Source of the DNA: Mesaphorura yosii
Taxonomy: Eukaryota; Arthropoda; Collembola; Poduromorpha; Tullbergiidae
NCBI GenBank assembly: GCA_009869945.1
Contig: WIXG01000105.1
Coordinates: forward strand, 124,001-188,000
DNA length: 64,000 nt
Direction: 5' to 3'
Made by a program: the position numbers and the translations under genes. Below the pieces are notes generated by a model. That model had not been told where the DNA came from and did not search any database. It worked only from the letters and a program-made list of their open reading frames with translations. Below are positions 22,455 through 33,200 of this stretch, in pieces; position 1 is the first letter of the stretch, and each line of letters starts with the position of its first letter.

Positions 22455-25263
22455 ATGAATCTTCTGTTCCCGATTCTGTTGGCGCTATGTTCCAGCTCCT
22501 CTTCAACGACTCAAGGCATGGGTTTGTTCGGTGGCGATGGAGGAGGCTTTGGAGGGTTAGGACAAATATTTTCCCAGCTGGGCTTTGGAAATTTTCAGTC
22601 GTTTCTCCAGCCAAGCTTTGGGGTGGGTAACTTGGGCAGGTATAATCCATTTAGCGGTAGCGGGCCGACTGATGACCAAGGGCAAGTAGCTCCTCAGCAG
22701 CAGCAACCTGGCTTTGGTCAGGATCTTCAGCAAGGTCAGCAACAACAGCAGCCATTTGGATCACAAAATCAGCAGCAACAGCTTTTTAGTCCACAGAATC
22801 GGCAACAACCCAACAATGGAGGTGGTGGTGGTGGTTTCGACCCGAATTCACAATTCGGACGGAGCCTCCCGCAAATCATCGACATCTTCAACCCCTTCAA
22901 CTTCAACCCGAGCCGGGGAGGCGGGAATATTCAAAACCTGATTCCCGATCTGTCAAGTATAATTTCTCTCTGCGGAAGCGGGGCCTTCTTCTTCGACCAA
23001 AATCCCAGCTACAAGCGCGCTGTTCGTGAGCTGAAGGCGGATCTGCTGGGAATTTCTGACGCGCCCACCTTCGCGCAAACGGTTTCCAGACTTCAGAACG
23101 TGCAGGACCTGAATCGCCAAGTCTGGCTTCGGGCATCGGTCGGAGCTTTGCTGGAACGACCCGACATCAGCAGTTTCAGGATTCCGTCGCTGCTCGAAGT
23201 CAATCCGGGCTTTGTTCTGCAGACGGAAACTGTCAAAAGCGTCCAGCAGCAAACTCAAGTCCCTCAACAACAAAGGGTAAGGCGAGAATTTTAAACCTTT
23301 GCCAGTGCAGTTTCAGCCAGCCTTTTGAATTATTCTTTCTGAATTTTTGAATTTGCTTAGCAATGTGTTATGGTGGACGGAAACGTCGGGGCGGACAACG
23401 GAGCGGAGAATGCGTTGTGGTACTTCCGGGAGGACGTCATGGTCAACTCACACCATTGGTTCTGGCATATGACATACCCGATGAGCCCGACCAGAAAGGC
23501 GGACCGGAGCGGTGACCTCTTTTACTCGATGCACCACGGCCTGGTCGCGCGGTACAACGCCGAGCGGCTGTCCAACGGCTTCAACCGCGTCGTGCCACTC
23601 TTCCTTGGCCAAGGCGCCTCCATTGTAGAAGGCTACAACCCGCATTTGACGAACCTCGACGCGGCCGTGCCTTGGACGCCTCGACCAGCCGGAACGCAAC
23701 TGCCAGTTAGAAAAATCGACGATCGAGACATTTGGCAGTCGAAATCCTGTTTTTGTTTCTCAGGTGTTCACGCAGACATTCACAAACATCAGCATGGAGG
23801 GGGCGCTGACGAATTACGGGCGGATTGTGCAGGCGGTGAATCAAGGATTTCTTTATACGGTAAATATATTGGCGGCATTTTTTATTTTGATGGTATGCAC
23901 GCTGTTTTTACCTACTTTTACGCTTACGCCAACTTTACGTTTCACAGCCTCAAGGTGACCGGGTGCCCTTGAACGGCTTCTACGGCACCGACTCACTCGG
24001 CGACACCCTCGAAGCGACTACGTTCAGCGTGAATCCGGGGTACTACGGCACTCTGGGCCACCACAACACGGGACACGTCCTCATCGCCAACGTCATCAGC
24101 AGGAGCGCCAACGATCCGCCTGGCATCATGGCCGAAACGAGCACGAGCATGCGGGACATTGCGTTTTACAGATGGCACGCAGGAATTGACTTGCTTTTTC
24201 AGACGTACAAGGAAAATAATTTCCCTGCGTACCAGCCGAATGGGGTAAAAACCAACTCGCGACCCGGCCTTTCAGTTTTTTCCTCTTTTCATTGACCTTC
24301 CTTTGCTGCTTTGCACAGGGCGACTACCCACTTACTTTCCCTGGCGTGTCAATCACTGGCCTTCAGGTCATCGGCCGAGCTAGCCGGACACCGAATCAGC
24401 TGATGACTTTCTGGGGGACACGCAACATCAATTTGGACAACGGGCTCGACTTTTTCAGGAATCCGCAGGCGGGTGCCGTTCCACTCTGCGTGCGGCACAT
24501 TGATCACGAGGAATTTGATTACCAAATCATAATTGTAAGTGGTCCAGCATTAAGGGAATGCTCACACAGCTTTTCAAAGTGATTTTTATTTTGTGATTAT
24601 AGCGAAAAGACCCTCAAATCGGACCCGTTCGAGCAGCGATCAGAATCTTCCTCGCACCGCGTTTCGACGAGAATGGGCAGCGTTACACAATGGAACAGCA
24701 GAGGACAATGTTTTTCGTGCTGGACACCTTCGCTATCATATGTAAGATGAAGTAGCTTGCTTCAGTATCCAAAAATGCACCGTTTGCGTTTTACTTATTT
24801 CGCAGTGCAAGACGGGCCGAATCAAATCATCCGCAGCTCAGCCGACTCGACTCTCACGATTGGCTGGCCACAAAGCGCAGGGGAGCTAAACTCTGACCAG
24901 AATCGAACGAGTGTCTACTGCGGCTGTGGCTGGCCCCGACATATGCTTCTGCCCCGTGGCACGCCGAACGGAATGCCCTTCGACCTGTTCGTCATGGTCA
25001 CGAATGAAGTGAACGGAGAAATTCCGACGGTGAACCAGCTTTCGACCCAGGACAGATGCGAGATGGCCTACCTCTTCTGCGGAGTCAGAAACAATCGCTA
25101 TCCGGACCTGAAACCGATGGGATTCCCGTTCGATCGGGCTCCGTACTCAATTCAGACGCAGGGCGGTGGCAGCAAAATGGTGCAGAACATCGAGGAATAC
25201 GTGCAAGCATTGCCGAACGCGGCGACGATCCCTATTCAGATCATTCATCAAGTTAATACTTAA
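22455..25263 (+). CDS. Secreted prophenoloxidase-like protein of the hemocyanin superfamily (790 aa)
   Basis: Proposed exons: 22455-23276, 23361-23705, 23764-23859, 23948-24244, 24319-24534, 24603-24741, 24806-25263; phases agree. Type-3 copper proteins of this family oxidise phenols (melanisation, cuticle hardening) or carry O2. All six copper ligands are present: HHWFWH (H306, H310) and FYSMHH (H332) for CuA; HHNTGH (H460, H464) and FYRWHA (H498) for CuB. GCGWPRHMLLPRGT near residues 678-691 is the proPO-type thioester-like motif, which argues for phenoloxidase rather than a plain oxygen carrier. Residues 1-20 are a signal peptide, unlike insect proPOs, which lack one. Residues about 21-165 are Gln/Gly-rich low complexity, not part of the family. 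A recognisable hemocyanin N-domain follows (about 185-274, with QVWLRASVGALLERPD and PSLLEVNPGF). The usual fourth His of HHWHWH is Phe, not itself a ligand. No clear Arg-Phe activation site is seen. Confidence 0.88.
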
Positions 25264-25267
25264 TAAA
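25262..25267 (+). terminator. Poly(A) signal AATAAA overlapping the phenoloxidase stop codon
   Basis: The stop codon TAA (25261-25263) runs directly into AATAAA at 25262-25267, implying a very short 3' UTR. The facing minus-strand open frame with NPC1-type sequence ends only about 10 bp away. Confidence 0.5.
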
Positions 25268-25273
25268 TCAATG

Positions 25274-25615
25274 CTAACGAAGTTGGAATACAGATACATG
25301 ACAGATTGAATTGAGTAAATCATAGTTGTTTTGGTCTACTGATGCTGGTGCCCCGTCTACAGGACATGGGGCGGGAGTGTACCCATCACGATAGCCACAT
25401 ACTCCACGCATAGAACACCTGGCCTGTTGATAATCAAATGCAACATGCCTGAGCAATGAAGGGAAAAGAACGCTTGAGGATGAAGCATTCACGTTGGTAC
25501 ATGAAAGCAGCATCAATAATGACCATACGAAGACTTGAAGTTGGGTAGACCTGGACTTAATACCCACTACCACTAAGGAGGATTGCTTCGAACCACTTGT
25601 CATGTTGAACAGCAA
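25274..25615 (-). CDS. Isolated NPC1-type N-terminal first exon (possible short gene or fragment)
   Basis: The minus-strand ATG at 25615 opens a frame with a signal-like segment (LQVFVWSLLMLLSCTNVNAS), then CSMRGVCGYRDGYTPAPC and a stretch ending NNYDLLNSIC. Cys spacing (5, 10 and 20 residues between successive Cys) is identical to the start of the Niemann-Pick C1 N-terminal sterol-binding domain (CVWYGEC...YNC...YDLVQELC in human). A GT donor (CAT|GTATCT, exon end about 25301) lies where NPC1 would continue; unspliced, the frame runs seven more codons to a stop at 25274. No further NPC1 sequence follows on this strand, because the phenoloxidase gene occupies that space. It is either a duplicated exon, a short secreted cysteine peptide, or the first exon of a gene with an intron spanning its neighbours. 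The first possibility is favoured. Confidence 0.55.
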   Translation of the reverse strand: MLFNMTSGSKQSSLVVVGIKSRSTQLQVFVWSLLMLLSCTNVNASSSSVLFPSLLRHVAFDYQQARCSMRGVCGYRDGYTPAPCPVDGAPASVDQNNYDLLNSICHVSVFQLR

Positions 25616-25638
25616 GTTGGGAGTCTAAACTGAATGGA

Positions 25639-25675
25639 AACTGAAGCTGGACTTTGAACTATACACGCTTTTATA
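25639..25675 (-). promoter_or_regulatory. TATA box plus initiator upstream of the NPC1-type exon
   Basis: On the minus strand, TATAAAAG (25675-25668) is followed by TCAGTT (25644-25639), a perfect arthropod initiator. The presumed +1 A at 25642 is 33 bp from the TATA start, and the ATG at 25615 lies 27 bp further on. The spacing suits a working core promoter. Confidence 0.5.
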
Positions 25676-26150
25676 GGAATGACTATTTTCTAGTTTCCAG
25701 CGAATTTGTTGCCAGCATACTTCCAACGCAAGGGACAACCTGTAATGCGACATTTCGTCATTAGACTTGCCTGTCGCAATCGAATCACCTGTCATCACTT
25801 AATTCTTTACCATGGATAATGGTATGACAGATATTGCAATTGCCAAGTGTATTAGTCATTTCTCATTCATAGACGTGGCCATTTCTAGTGAAGTAGCCAG
25901 CAGATAAAGACGAGTTGATCGTCACAATTCGTGATTGTTTGCCATAAGCTACTCATTTATAGATGTTTGTACATTTACAGTCATCCACGTACACCTGTCG
26001 TTTAATTTTTATGGATTATATTTAGAGACTTTTCTGAAGAGTAAAATCGTACATGCCCGGTTGATGCCAACAAAATGGTTCAATCAATAAAAATAGCGCA
26101 TTTTTAGTAAATAAGGAGTTATTATTTGAGCAGAAAGTTTAAAATCAAGT

Positions 26151-27458
26151 TTAGAATGTCAACATGAGTGATATTGTGCTATCGATTGTCATACTGATGA
26201 ATGTGAATATGGTCCCACGTCCAATCGTGTACAATTGCCCAACGTGTACACGAAGTGCTTGACATGAACGTAGAGCTTTTCGATTGTACGCTGAACCACT
26301 AGTGACGACATTTCCTTCATGCCCAGTTTGCCCAGCTCGTTCTTTCGCATTACTTAGCACCTTCTTCGACATGGTCGTCATTTGGTAGGCAGGATGAAAA
26401 GTTTCACGTGCAATTGCAGTCACAGAAATCACTATCAATGGGAAACGTAGAAATGCAGGCATAGGTATGACACGATACAATTTGAAGGTAGCATAACCTG
26501 CAGTAATAATCGTCCACATCAATGCTGATACAATAGAAGGGAGCATGAAGGGTCTCATGAAGGCTTCATAGTTATTATGAAGGACTTGCAGGCGGCGGTA
26601 GAATTGGAGGAACACGTTCAGAGGCTGCTTCCTATGACAAGACAGTGTGAATTGAAGCGGGAACATTCAAATTGCAGGGCAATCAAATGTCTAGACTATT
26701 TATAGTACTTACTCAAGAACTTGCAAGGATGCTGCAATACTTTTTATATGCATCATATGTACAAGCATGTACAGATGCATGAAAGGAATAGTATTCAGAG
26801 CTACGTATGCTTCAATGAGAGCAAATGGTGACAGCAAAAGTCTCAATTTTGGATCCAAGGTACGTAAAGCTGGAATGAGATACCAGACATATTTTGGATT
26901 CTTTGGAATCATATTCAATGCAATGAAGAAGTTTGTCGAAGCAGCCAAGTACATTGGAATCACAACACGGTTTGTGATGCAGCGCGATGCTTCTTCCATA
27001 AGTTCGACGTACTGACTCCCACCAGCAAATTGATCTCGTACACGTCTTGAGACCATACACACTGCACTGAATAGGGTTTCAATTTCATGCCAATACAGCT
27101 GTGAGTGTATACACCAAATCATACCAGCTCCATGTGTAACACATGATAAGATGTTCATGAAAAGTATACCATAACCAGCATAACCCAAATCCATACAACA
27201 AATTGATTGGAACAATCGAATATATGAGAATATTGTATGGAGAGTCAGGCAGGTTGCAACTGCATATGACAAGAGTAATCGAAGGTGACAGTTAGTTCGT
27301 TGAATTTGAATAAGGTCTCCATTTTGAATCCATTCGAATGGAAATCCTCCAAGTATATTTCCAAATTTGAGGCTGACTCGTAGTGCCTTGAGAAGTTGTG
27401 ATGGAATCATTTTTGTGGAGCTGACTGAGCAGTGTGTAAGTATGAGAGAACCGTTCAA
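26151..27458 (-). CDS. Gustatory-receptor-like seven-transmembrane chemoreceptor (about 410 aa)
   Basis: Two exons: 27458-26713 and 26631-26151, joined by an 81 bp GT-AG intron (GTAAGT...ATAG) in phase 2. Seven hydrophobic segments are visible: four to five in exon 1 (e.g. LRLLLSYAVATCLTLHTIF, YAGYGILFMNILSCVTHGAG, VVIPMYLAASTNFFIALNMI, ALNTIPFMHLYMLVHMM) and three in exon 2 (SIVSALMWTIITAGYATF, FLRFPLIVISVTAIA, TIFTFISMTIDSTISLMLTF). The tail block KALRSCQALRVHVGQLYTIG before the last segment and the conserved final TF-stop resemble divergent gustatory receptors, notably the expanded collembolan set. The canonical insect TYhhhhhQF motif is not present. Such receptors are ligand-gated channels of sensory neurons. 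A copy of the last exon's end lies about 1.8 kb away. The ligand cannot be guessed. Confidence 0.75.
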
Positions 27459-27971
27459 GGTTTAAAAACAGATCAGGCAATCCATGAAAACTTTTTTGAG
27501 TACATGAAAATCATGGCAATTGGTAAGTTCCCAAACGCTTAGACAAATCGGCAAATATAAGCAATGTATCTATGTCACTGAGCAGAGATTATTGCGTATT
27601 AAGGCAATTTGAGTCCATGTCTTTTCAGTTGGTGTCCTTTAATAATTGGACAAATATACGCTAGTTAGTGTCTAACGTGAGGCACCTGGAACCGGTCTAA
27701 CAAGATGAAAGTCAAGGTGAACGTGAGTGGTATTTACCAGAAAAGTACACGGTACACGTAAGATGGTACACACTTTTCAAGCCTCAGAGTTAATAACGGC
27801 GTGAGACACCTGACCTTGTTTATGTGCTCTAATGGAAATAAGTTCGAAGAATGGCATGAAGAGACCCTGTGGAGATTATCCATCCTATGATATCGAAAAT
27901 GTTCAACCAGAGTTATAATGCAAATATTTATGGAGTGCATATGAATTTAGAGTACACGAATTTGGAACAAA

Positions 27972-28080
27972 TTAGAATGTGAGCATGAGTGTTATTGTGT
28001 TATCGATTGTCATATTTATAAATGTAAGGACTGTCCCACGCCCAATCGTATACATGTGTCAAACATGTACCCTAAGTGGT
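27972..28080 (-). pseudogene. Truncated copy of the chemoreceptor's terminal exon
   Basis: About 105 bp match 26154-26260 (the end of the receptor's last exon) with scattered differences. The last membrane segment still reads YTIGRGTVLTFINMTIDNTI then TLMLTF and stop. Upstream of it, at 28081 on, homology ends abruptly, and an in-frame stop lies a few codons before the block, so no full gene remains. It is a remnant of a tandem duplicate. Confidence 0.72.
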
Positions 28081-28514
28081 GGTAGTCCTTTTGACCTCGG
28101 TCGACCGGCAATTTGAGCGTGGTTTACGTGATGTGTCGATGAATGACCTTCATTCACCGACCTAAGAAGACTGATAAAACATAAATGATTAGCCATTTTA
28201 AGTCACTTACCAACCGGCCTCAGTCATCGCGATCAGTCACCAGTCACCAGCTTTTGTCTGGTTTAGAATTCACTTACAGTTTCCTGCCTTCGGAATAAAT
28301 CTGGCTTCAAGGTTCAGGCTGGCCCGAACTGGCGTAGGCGTCTCGATTTTAGTATTTACAATTGATTTAAACTTTGATGAATGCATTCGGCTAACATTTT
28401 AAAGTTTCAGCTAATTTAAGAGAAATCCTTCCACGAAGTTTTCCTCAGCTATACTGGTGTGGTTCATTTCTGATAAAATGCATTTTGTCTTTCTCCACTC
28501 GATCTTAAAGCTCG

Positions 28515-29006
28515 ATGTGGTCCGCAATGACAGGGGCCACGCCCGCTCTCACTTGCAGGGACCCGAATCAATCATCTACCGTCACCGTGCGCGTGAACGT
28601 GCATCTGGCAATCGTCCTGGTGTCAGGCTCCTTCGTTCTCTTCCTCGCTCTTACCCTTAGTGCTTGGGCATGCGGGCGGATTTACCACCGACAGCAGCTG
28701 CAGCAGCAGGAGCTCTCCTTCGCTTCGTCGCCGCCTTCTGCATCTCTACGGCTCTTTGCCTTTGAAGCCCGGGAATTGAAGGTTCGTCGGGAAAAGTACA
28801 GCCAGCGACAGCTGGCCTTGACTGTTCTTACTCCACCGCCTCCTCCTGCGCCTGACTCGTACTTCCATCTTCATCCAACTCCAATTAAGCACATCGCCAA
28901 GCCTTCTCCGCCTTCGGCTACGACGGGAGAAGGAGTTCAAGACCCACAGGCAATGAAATTGAAATTGGCGCCTCCAGCGGTGAGTTTTAAAATAAACGAA
29001 GACTGA
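28515..29006 (+). CDS. Small single-pass membrane protein with Pro-rich tail (163 aa), unrecognised
   Basis: Single open frame from ATG 28515. After about 28 residues comes one strong membrane segment (HLAIVLVSGSFVLFLALTLS, about residues 30-50), followed by a Cys and basic residues (ACGRIYHRQQLQQQ), then a 100-residue tail with basic and Pro-rich parts (TVLTPPPPPAPD). The layout suggests a type III/I membrane protein with a cytoplasmic tail. No signal peptide is evident, and an upstream exon may carry the true start. AATAAA at 28991-28996 lies within the last codons. No known family is recognised. Coding status rests only on length, composition and the membrane segment. Confidence 0.42.
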   Translation: MWSAMTGATPALTCRDPNQSSTVTVRVNVHLAIVLVSGSFVLFLALTLSAWACGRIYHRQQLQQQELSFASSPPSASLRLFAFEARELKVRREKYSQRQLALTVLTPPPPPAPDSYFHLHPTPIKHIAKPSPPSATTGEGVQDPQAMKLKLAPPAVSFKINED

Positions 29007-30213
29007 AGACTGATACAATTTCTTATCAATTAACGATACCTGCATAAGATTTTTCCATTTCATCTTTCAATTGGTTCATTTTATTCAGACATTTTCTTTT
29101 TGTATTCAATCCAATCCAAATCCTTGCAATCGCAATTTAATCACCAAATGCATTGAAAATGTATTGGAATACAAATCTTATCTTTACGCTGATAATTCTT
29201 CAGCTCCAGCGTGCGCCGTGACTTTCTTTATCTTTCTTTGCCTATTTTTAGTTATAGAATCTTACTACTCATTTTGCTTTGTTTTGCTACCAGACAGAAT
29301 AGAATTTGTAAAGATTTTAAAGATATGCTTTGCTATTATTTTAATTCCGTCTTTCAACATTAACAGGAAATACGGAATACAGGAATCGAATATCGAATAA
29401 ATAATTTAAATTCTAAGAATTCTACGTGTAATTTGTATCACACATTGAACATTGAGATGTTGGTTGAATGATTGTGTACTTTACGTATTTGGTATTTAGT
29501 TTTTGATTGTCTGATCCCGAAAATTGCAGCATTCGCATTGCCTTTGCAGAATTCAAAATTCACATTCATTTTCAACTTCAACTTCAATACAATTGTGCAC
29601 TTGCAGATTGCAAATCACATGACAAGGCTTCCAGTCTTTAAAAACGAAAACATAACAAAAGGATTTACGTGAAGAAATTAAATTAAAATCAGTTAAACTT
29701 AAATTAATTAACAGATAAGCAAAACTAGAATTCTGAACACGAACATTTTCAAAAGCCAAATTCTTAAAATACTTTTAAAATAATAATTTATAACTAAAAT
29801 CAGTCCAAAGATTTAAACTCTTGAAATTCTGCGCGAAACGCGCGTGCAAAAATTTAAAATTCTGGGGCGGGCCACAAAAATAAAAACGGAATGCCCAAAA
29901 ATCTTATACCATGTTAAATTACGTCTGCTGGTTCACAAGATTTGAATTAATTTCTTCTCCAACAATAAAGAGTATAAAATTATGATAAATTCTCACTAAT
30001 TCACTACTAAATAGACTAAATCTTCACCACCACAAACTACATACATTAATTAATTGCAGAGCATTGCATAAAATTGTTAAAAACTTACAACATAAAGTCT
30101 ACGTAAAACTAAATATTTGGTCTCTCGATCGTCTACCCTTTATTGTTTCGTAATCTTCCTTTATTCTTTGCATTGCATTGGCTAATTTACTTGATCGACT
30201 GAAAGAGCATTAA
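29007..30213. other. AT-rich spacer, no gene seen
   Basis: About 1.2 kb of AT-rich DNA between the small membrane ORF and the phosphatase 3' end. On the minus strand two AATAAA signals for the phosphatase lie at 30160-30165 and 30139-30144. I see nothing else. Confidence 0.6.
30139..30165 (-). terminator. Two poly(A) signals for the Mkp3-like gene
   Basis: Reverse-complement AATAAA at 30160-30165 and 30139-30144, about 50 and 70 bp after the phosphatase stop codon (30214-30216). Confidence 0.65.
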
Positions 30214-33200
30214 TCAAGTGATGTTCCAGCGGTCAAATTCGATTCCGGAGTCGGGCGATGCGCCGAGGGTGGCGGGGCTCAGAAACTGCGAGCGTCCGTC
30301 GGCGGCGTTGCTCGCGAGGATGAGCTCAAAGTCGAGGAGCTGCCCCATAAAGTGGAAGTTTGGCGAAATGTTGGACTTTCGGGCTCGGACGAGGTCGTAC
30401 GCTTCATTCAGCGAAAGCCCCATCTTGAACATGATGTACGCCATCGTGATGGTCACGGAACGCGAAATCCCCGCGAGACAGTGCACCAGTACGCCTTCTT
30501 CCTTCATCCGACCCTCATCTGCAAGGAAAACGAGAAACAACGTAGAGTCAAGGGATCAATTAGTCAAAAACTGCGCGCAACGCGCAAATTCGCAGATGTC
30601 CAAACAGCACTAATTTGCATTGGTAAATTTGTTTACTGTTTACAATTCGCAGAGCGAAACTTTAAACATCGTGCAAGGCTCCATCGAGCTGAGCTGAGCT
30701 TCATTCATTGTCCAAGGCCAGGCATCTCATCAACTTTCTCTGCTTTCATTGACAAGCAGCTCAAAGTCTACCCAAGCTATACTATAAAGGCTCGTGGCTG
30801 TGGCTCGTGGCCGTCGATGGAGATTAATCATCGTAACGGATTCGAGTGCAAAATTTCCAGTTTCCATTCATTCCAGGCAGGCATTCTGCCGAGCGAGCGT
30901 GGAAGTGAAAGCCAAGCCGTACGGCAATGACAAACAAGCCGAGGCAAGGCGTTATTTGGCGAGTAGGCAGCAGGCAGTTAAAAAGCCGACACGTGGAGAA
31001 GATAAGACTCTGAAGCCAGGCGGGCAGGCAGGCCTGAAAATTCGGAGATTCATCGCCATCGCAGGAAGCAAACTACAAACAAGTTCTCAAGATGAATGAG
31101 CACACGAGCCAGCGCGGGCACAGGCCCGTGTGGAATGTGTGGGAGGCAATCGATTATACACATTTTGCCAGGGCCAGGCCGAGGAAGAGAAACACAGCAC
31201 GGCACACGCTTTCATTCTTAAATCCCACACCGAACCGCAGCGAGCAGAGTAGAGCAAAAGTACTGAAAATCCTGGAAGGCGAGGGCGGGAAGAGACTTTC
31301 TCCACCTCTTTCCCCGTGCTTTCTCTTTCATCTTGCTTCGTTATTTAAATCCTTTCCCGTTCGCGTACATAAAAATCTAACTGACCAGGTTTGTGGAGTC
31401 GTCAATGATCAATGATTAAAATTCAAAGGAATTCGTCAAGCAAAGCAAATCAAAGAGAAGCAAAGCAGGGCACTTGAGACGAAGCTTTCCCGATTTGAAT
31501 GTCTCAAATTTCCAGTATTCCAGTTTTCCAGTGTACGAAGTGTAACCGGATCCGAACTCGAACGGGCTTGGGCTTCTTTCATTGTCAATTCCAAGTATAG
31601 CCCACTCGAAATAAAAGCTTCAGGGACCGGAGCGAAACAGAGCAGAGAGGAACGGCAAACCACTTTCAACGTGCGCGTCCGCATACGTGCATAGCCTTGA
31701 CTATGAAGCTCAGAAGAGCTTAAACGAGTAAAGCCAGTGAGTCAATACAGTGAATAAGCAAGCGAATAGACGAATAAGCGAATTTGCCAGCCTGCTGCCC
31801 TCCGCCTCCCACAGTAATTGATTTTCCCCATTCATTCATACTTTCCACTTTCCCCAGCTGCCAGCGTGCCTGCCTGCCCGCCTGATAAACAGGAACCGAG
31901 ACCCAGATTCAGATCCCCGCGCCCGTGCCATGATGAAAATGACACACGAGCTGCCTGAAGAATGAATCGGATCTACAACAAGCCGAGTCAACCTTGAGAA
32001 GAAATGAGAAGAGTTGAAAACACGACCGATCGACCGACGCGAAGCGGAAGGACAGCGAAAACACTCTGACAAAATACGCGGTTAACTGCAGCGCTGCTGG
32101 AGCAGATGGTCGAATTCTAATTCTAATGCAAGGGCGGCCCGTGTGGCCACGCCACGGCCTCATAAAAGCAGCCCTCAGAGCCCGAGCACAATTAAAATCA
32201 GGCCACTCTTGATCTCGACTCGAATGCCCGCCCGGCCACTTGTCTCGCACGGCCTCCTTCTCTACAGCCAGAAAATTGAAATTCTTCGGAAATACTGCAG
32301 TAGCTCGAATTTAATTAATGTGGGACAAAGCGTGCGCCATACGAGTGATAGGATGTAATTTGATGCGAGTAAAAGGTAAAAGATCGGACGGTTGATTTTC
32401 TCTTCTTTTCTGCCGTGTGTCATGTGTCTTGTGTGGGCCGTCGGTCGATCTTTGGTTTCAGCGATAGGAAATGAGAAAAACCTGAAGCCAAACCAAACAC
32501 CAAGCCGAGGAATAGCGAGTAACGAGTCGCGAGTTGCGTGTGGGCGTCTTTCATTCATTAAATCATTGAATCATTCAGCCTCGGCTTTCGCTGTCGCAGC
32601 CTGCTTGCTAGAACTGCCAGGAAACTGGAACCTGCTGTTTGGAAACTCGACTCAGCACGGCACGGCACTCACATTAAAATCCTAATTGAAGTTGATGGCA
32701 GGCTTGCGGGCGCGATGAATCATGGCTCATGGGACAAAAGACAGAAGGCAAGAGCAGTCAGGTTTGACAGCGACAGTAGCGGCCTGACTGACATGTTATT
32801 AATATACAAGATAACATAATCATAATGGCAATCGTTGAGCTGATTCATTTTGTCCTCATTCGTTTGGTTGCACGCTGCTCTAATTACAGTACGGCCAGAG
32901 CCATTCATTTCCATTATCGGAGCCCGAGCAGTCCGGTTATTTTATCTATGAAGCACGCGATTAGCGCATCGCCAGCGCGCATCGCTGTGCGCTGCGCTTA
33001 AATGAAATTAATAGATTAGGCCACGTCATGAGATAAACGGACAGGGCACTCGATCATGATCACGAAAACGAAAAGGTGCTTGAACTCCAGCACGAAACTC
33101 TGCCCTGCCCTGCCGTCCTGAATGAATTGCAATTAATTTAACCTTGAATTTCATTCTACACACGCCACGCGCTTTTTGCTTTTGTCAAAATTGCCAATTC

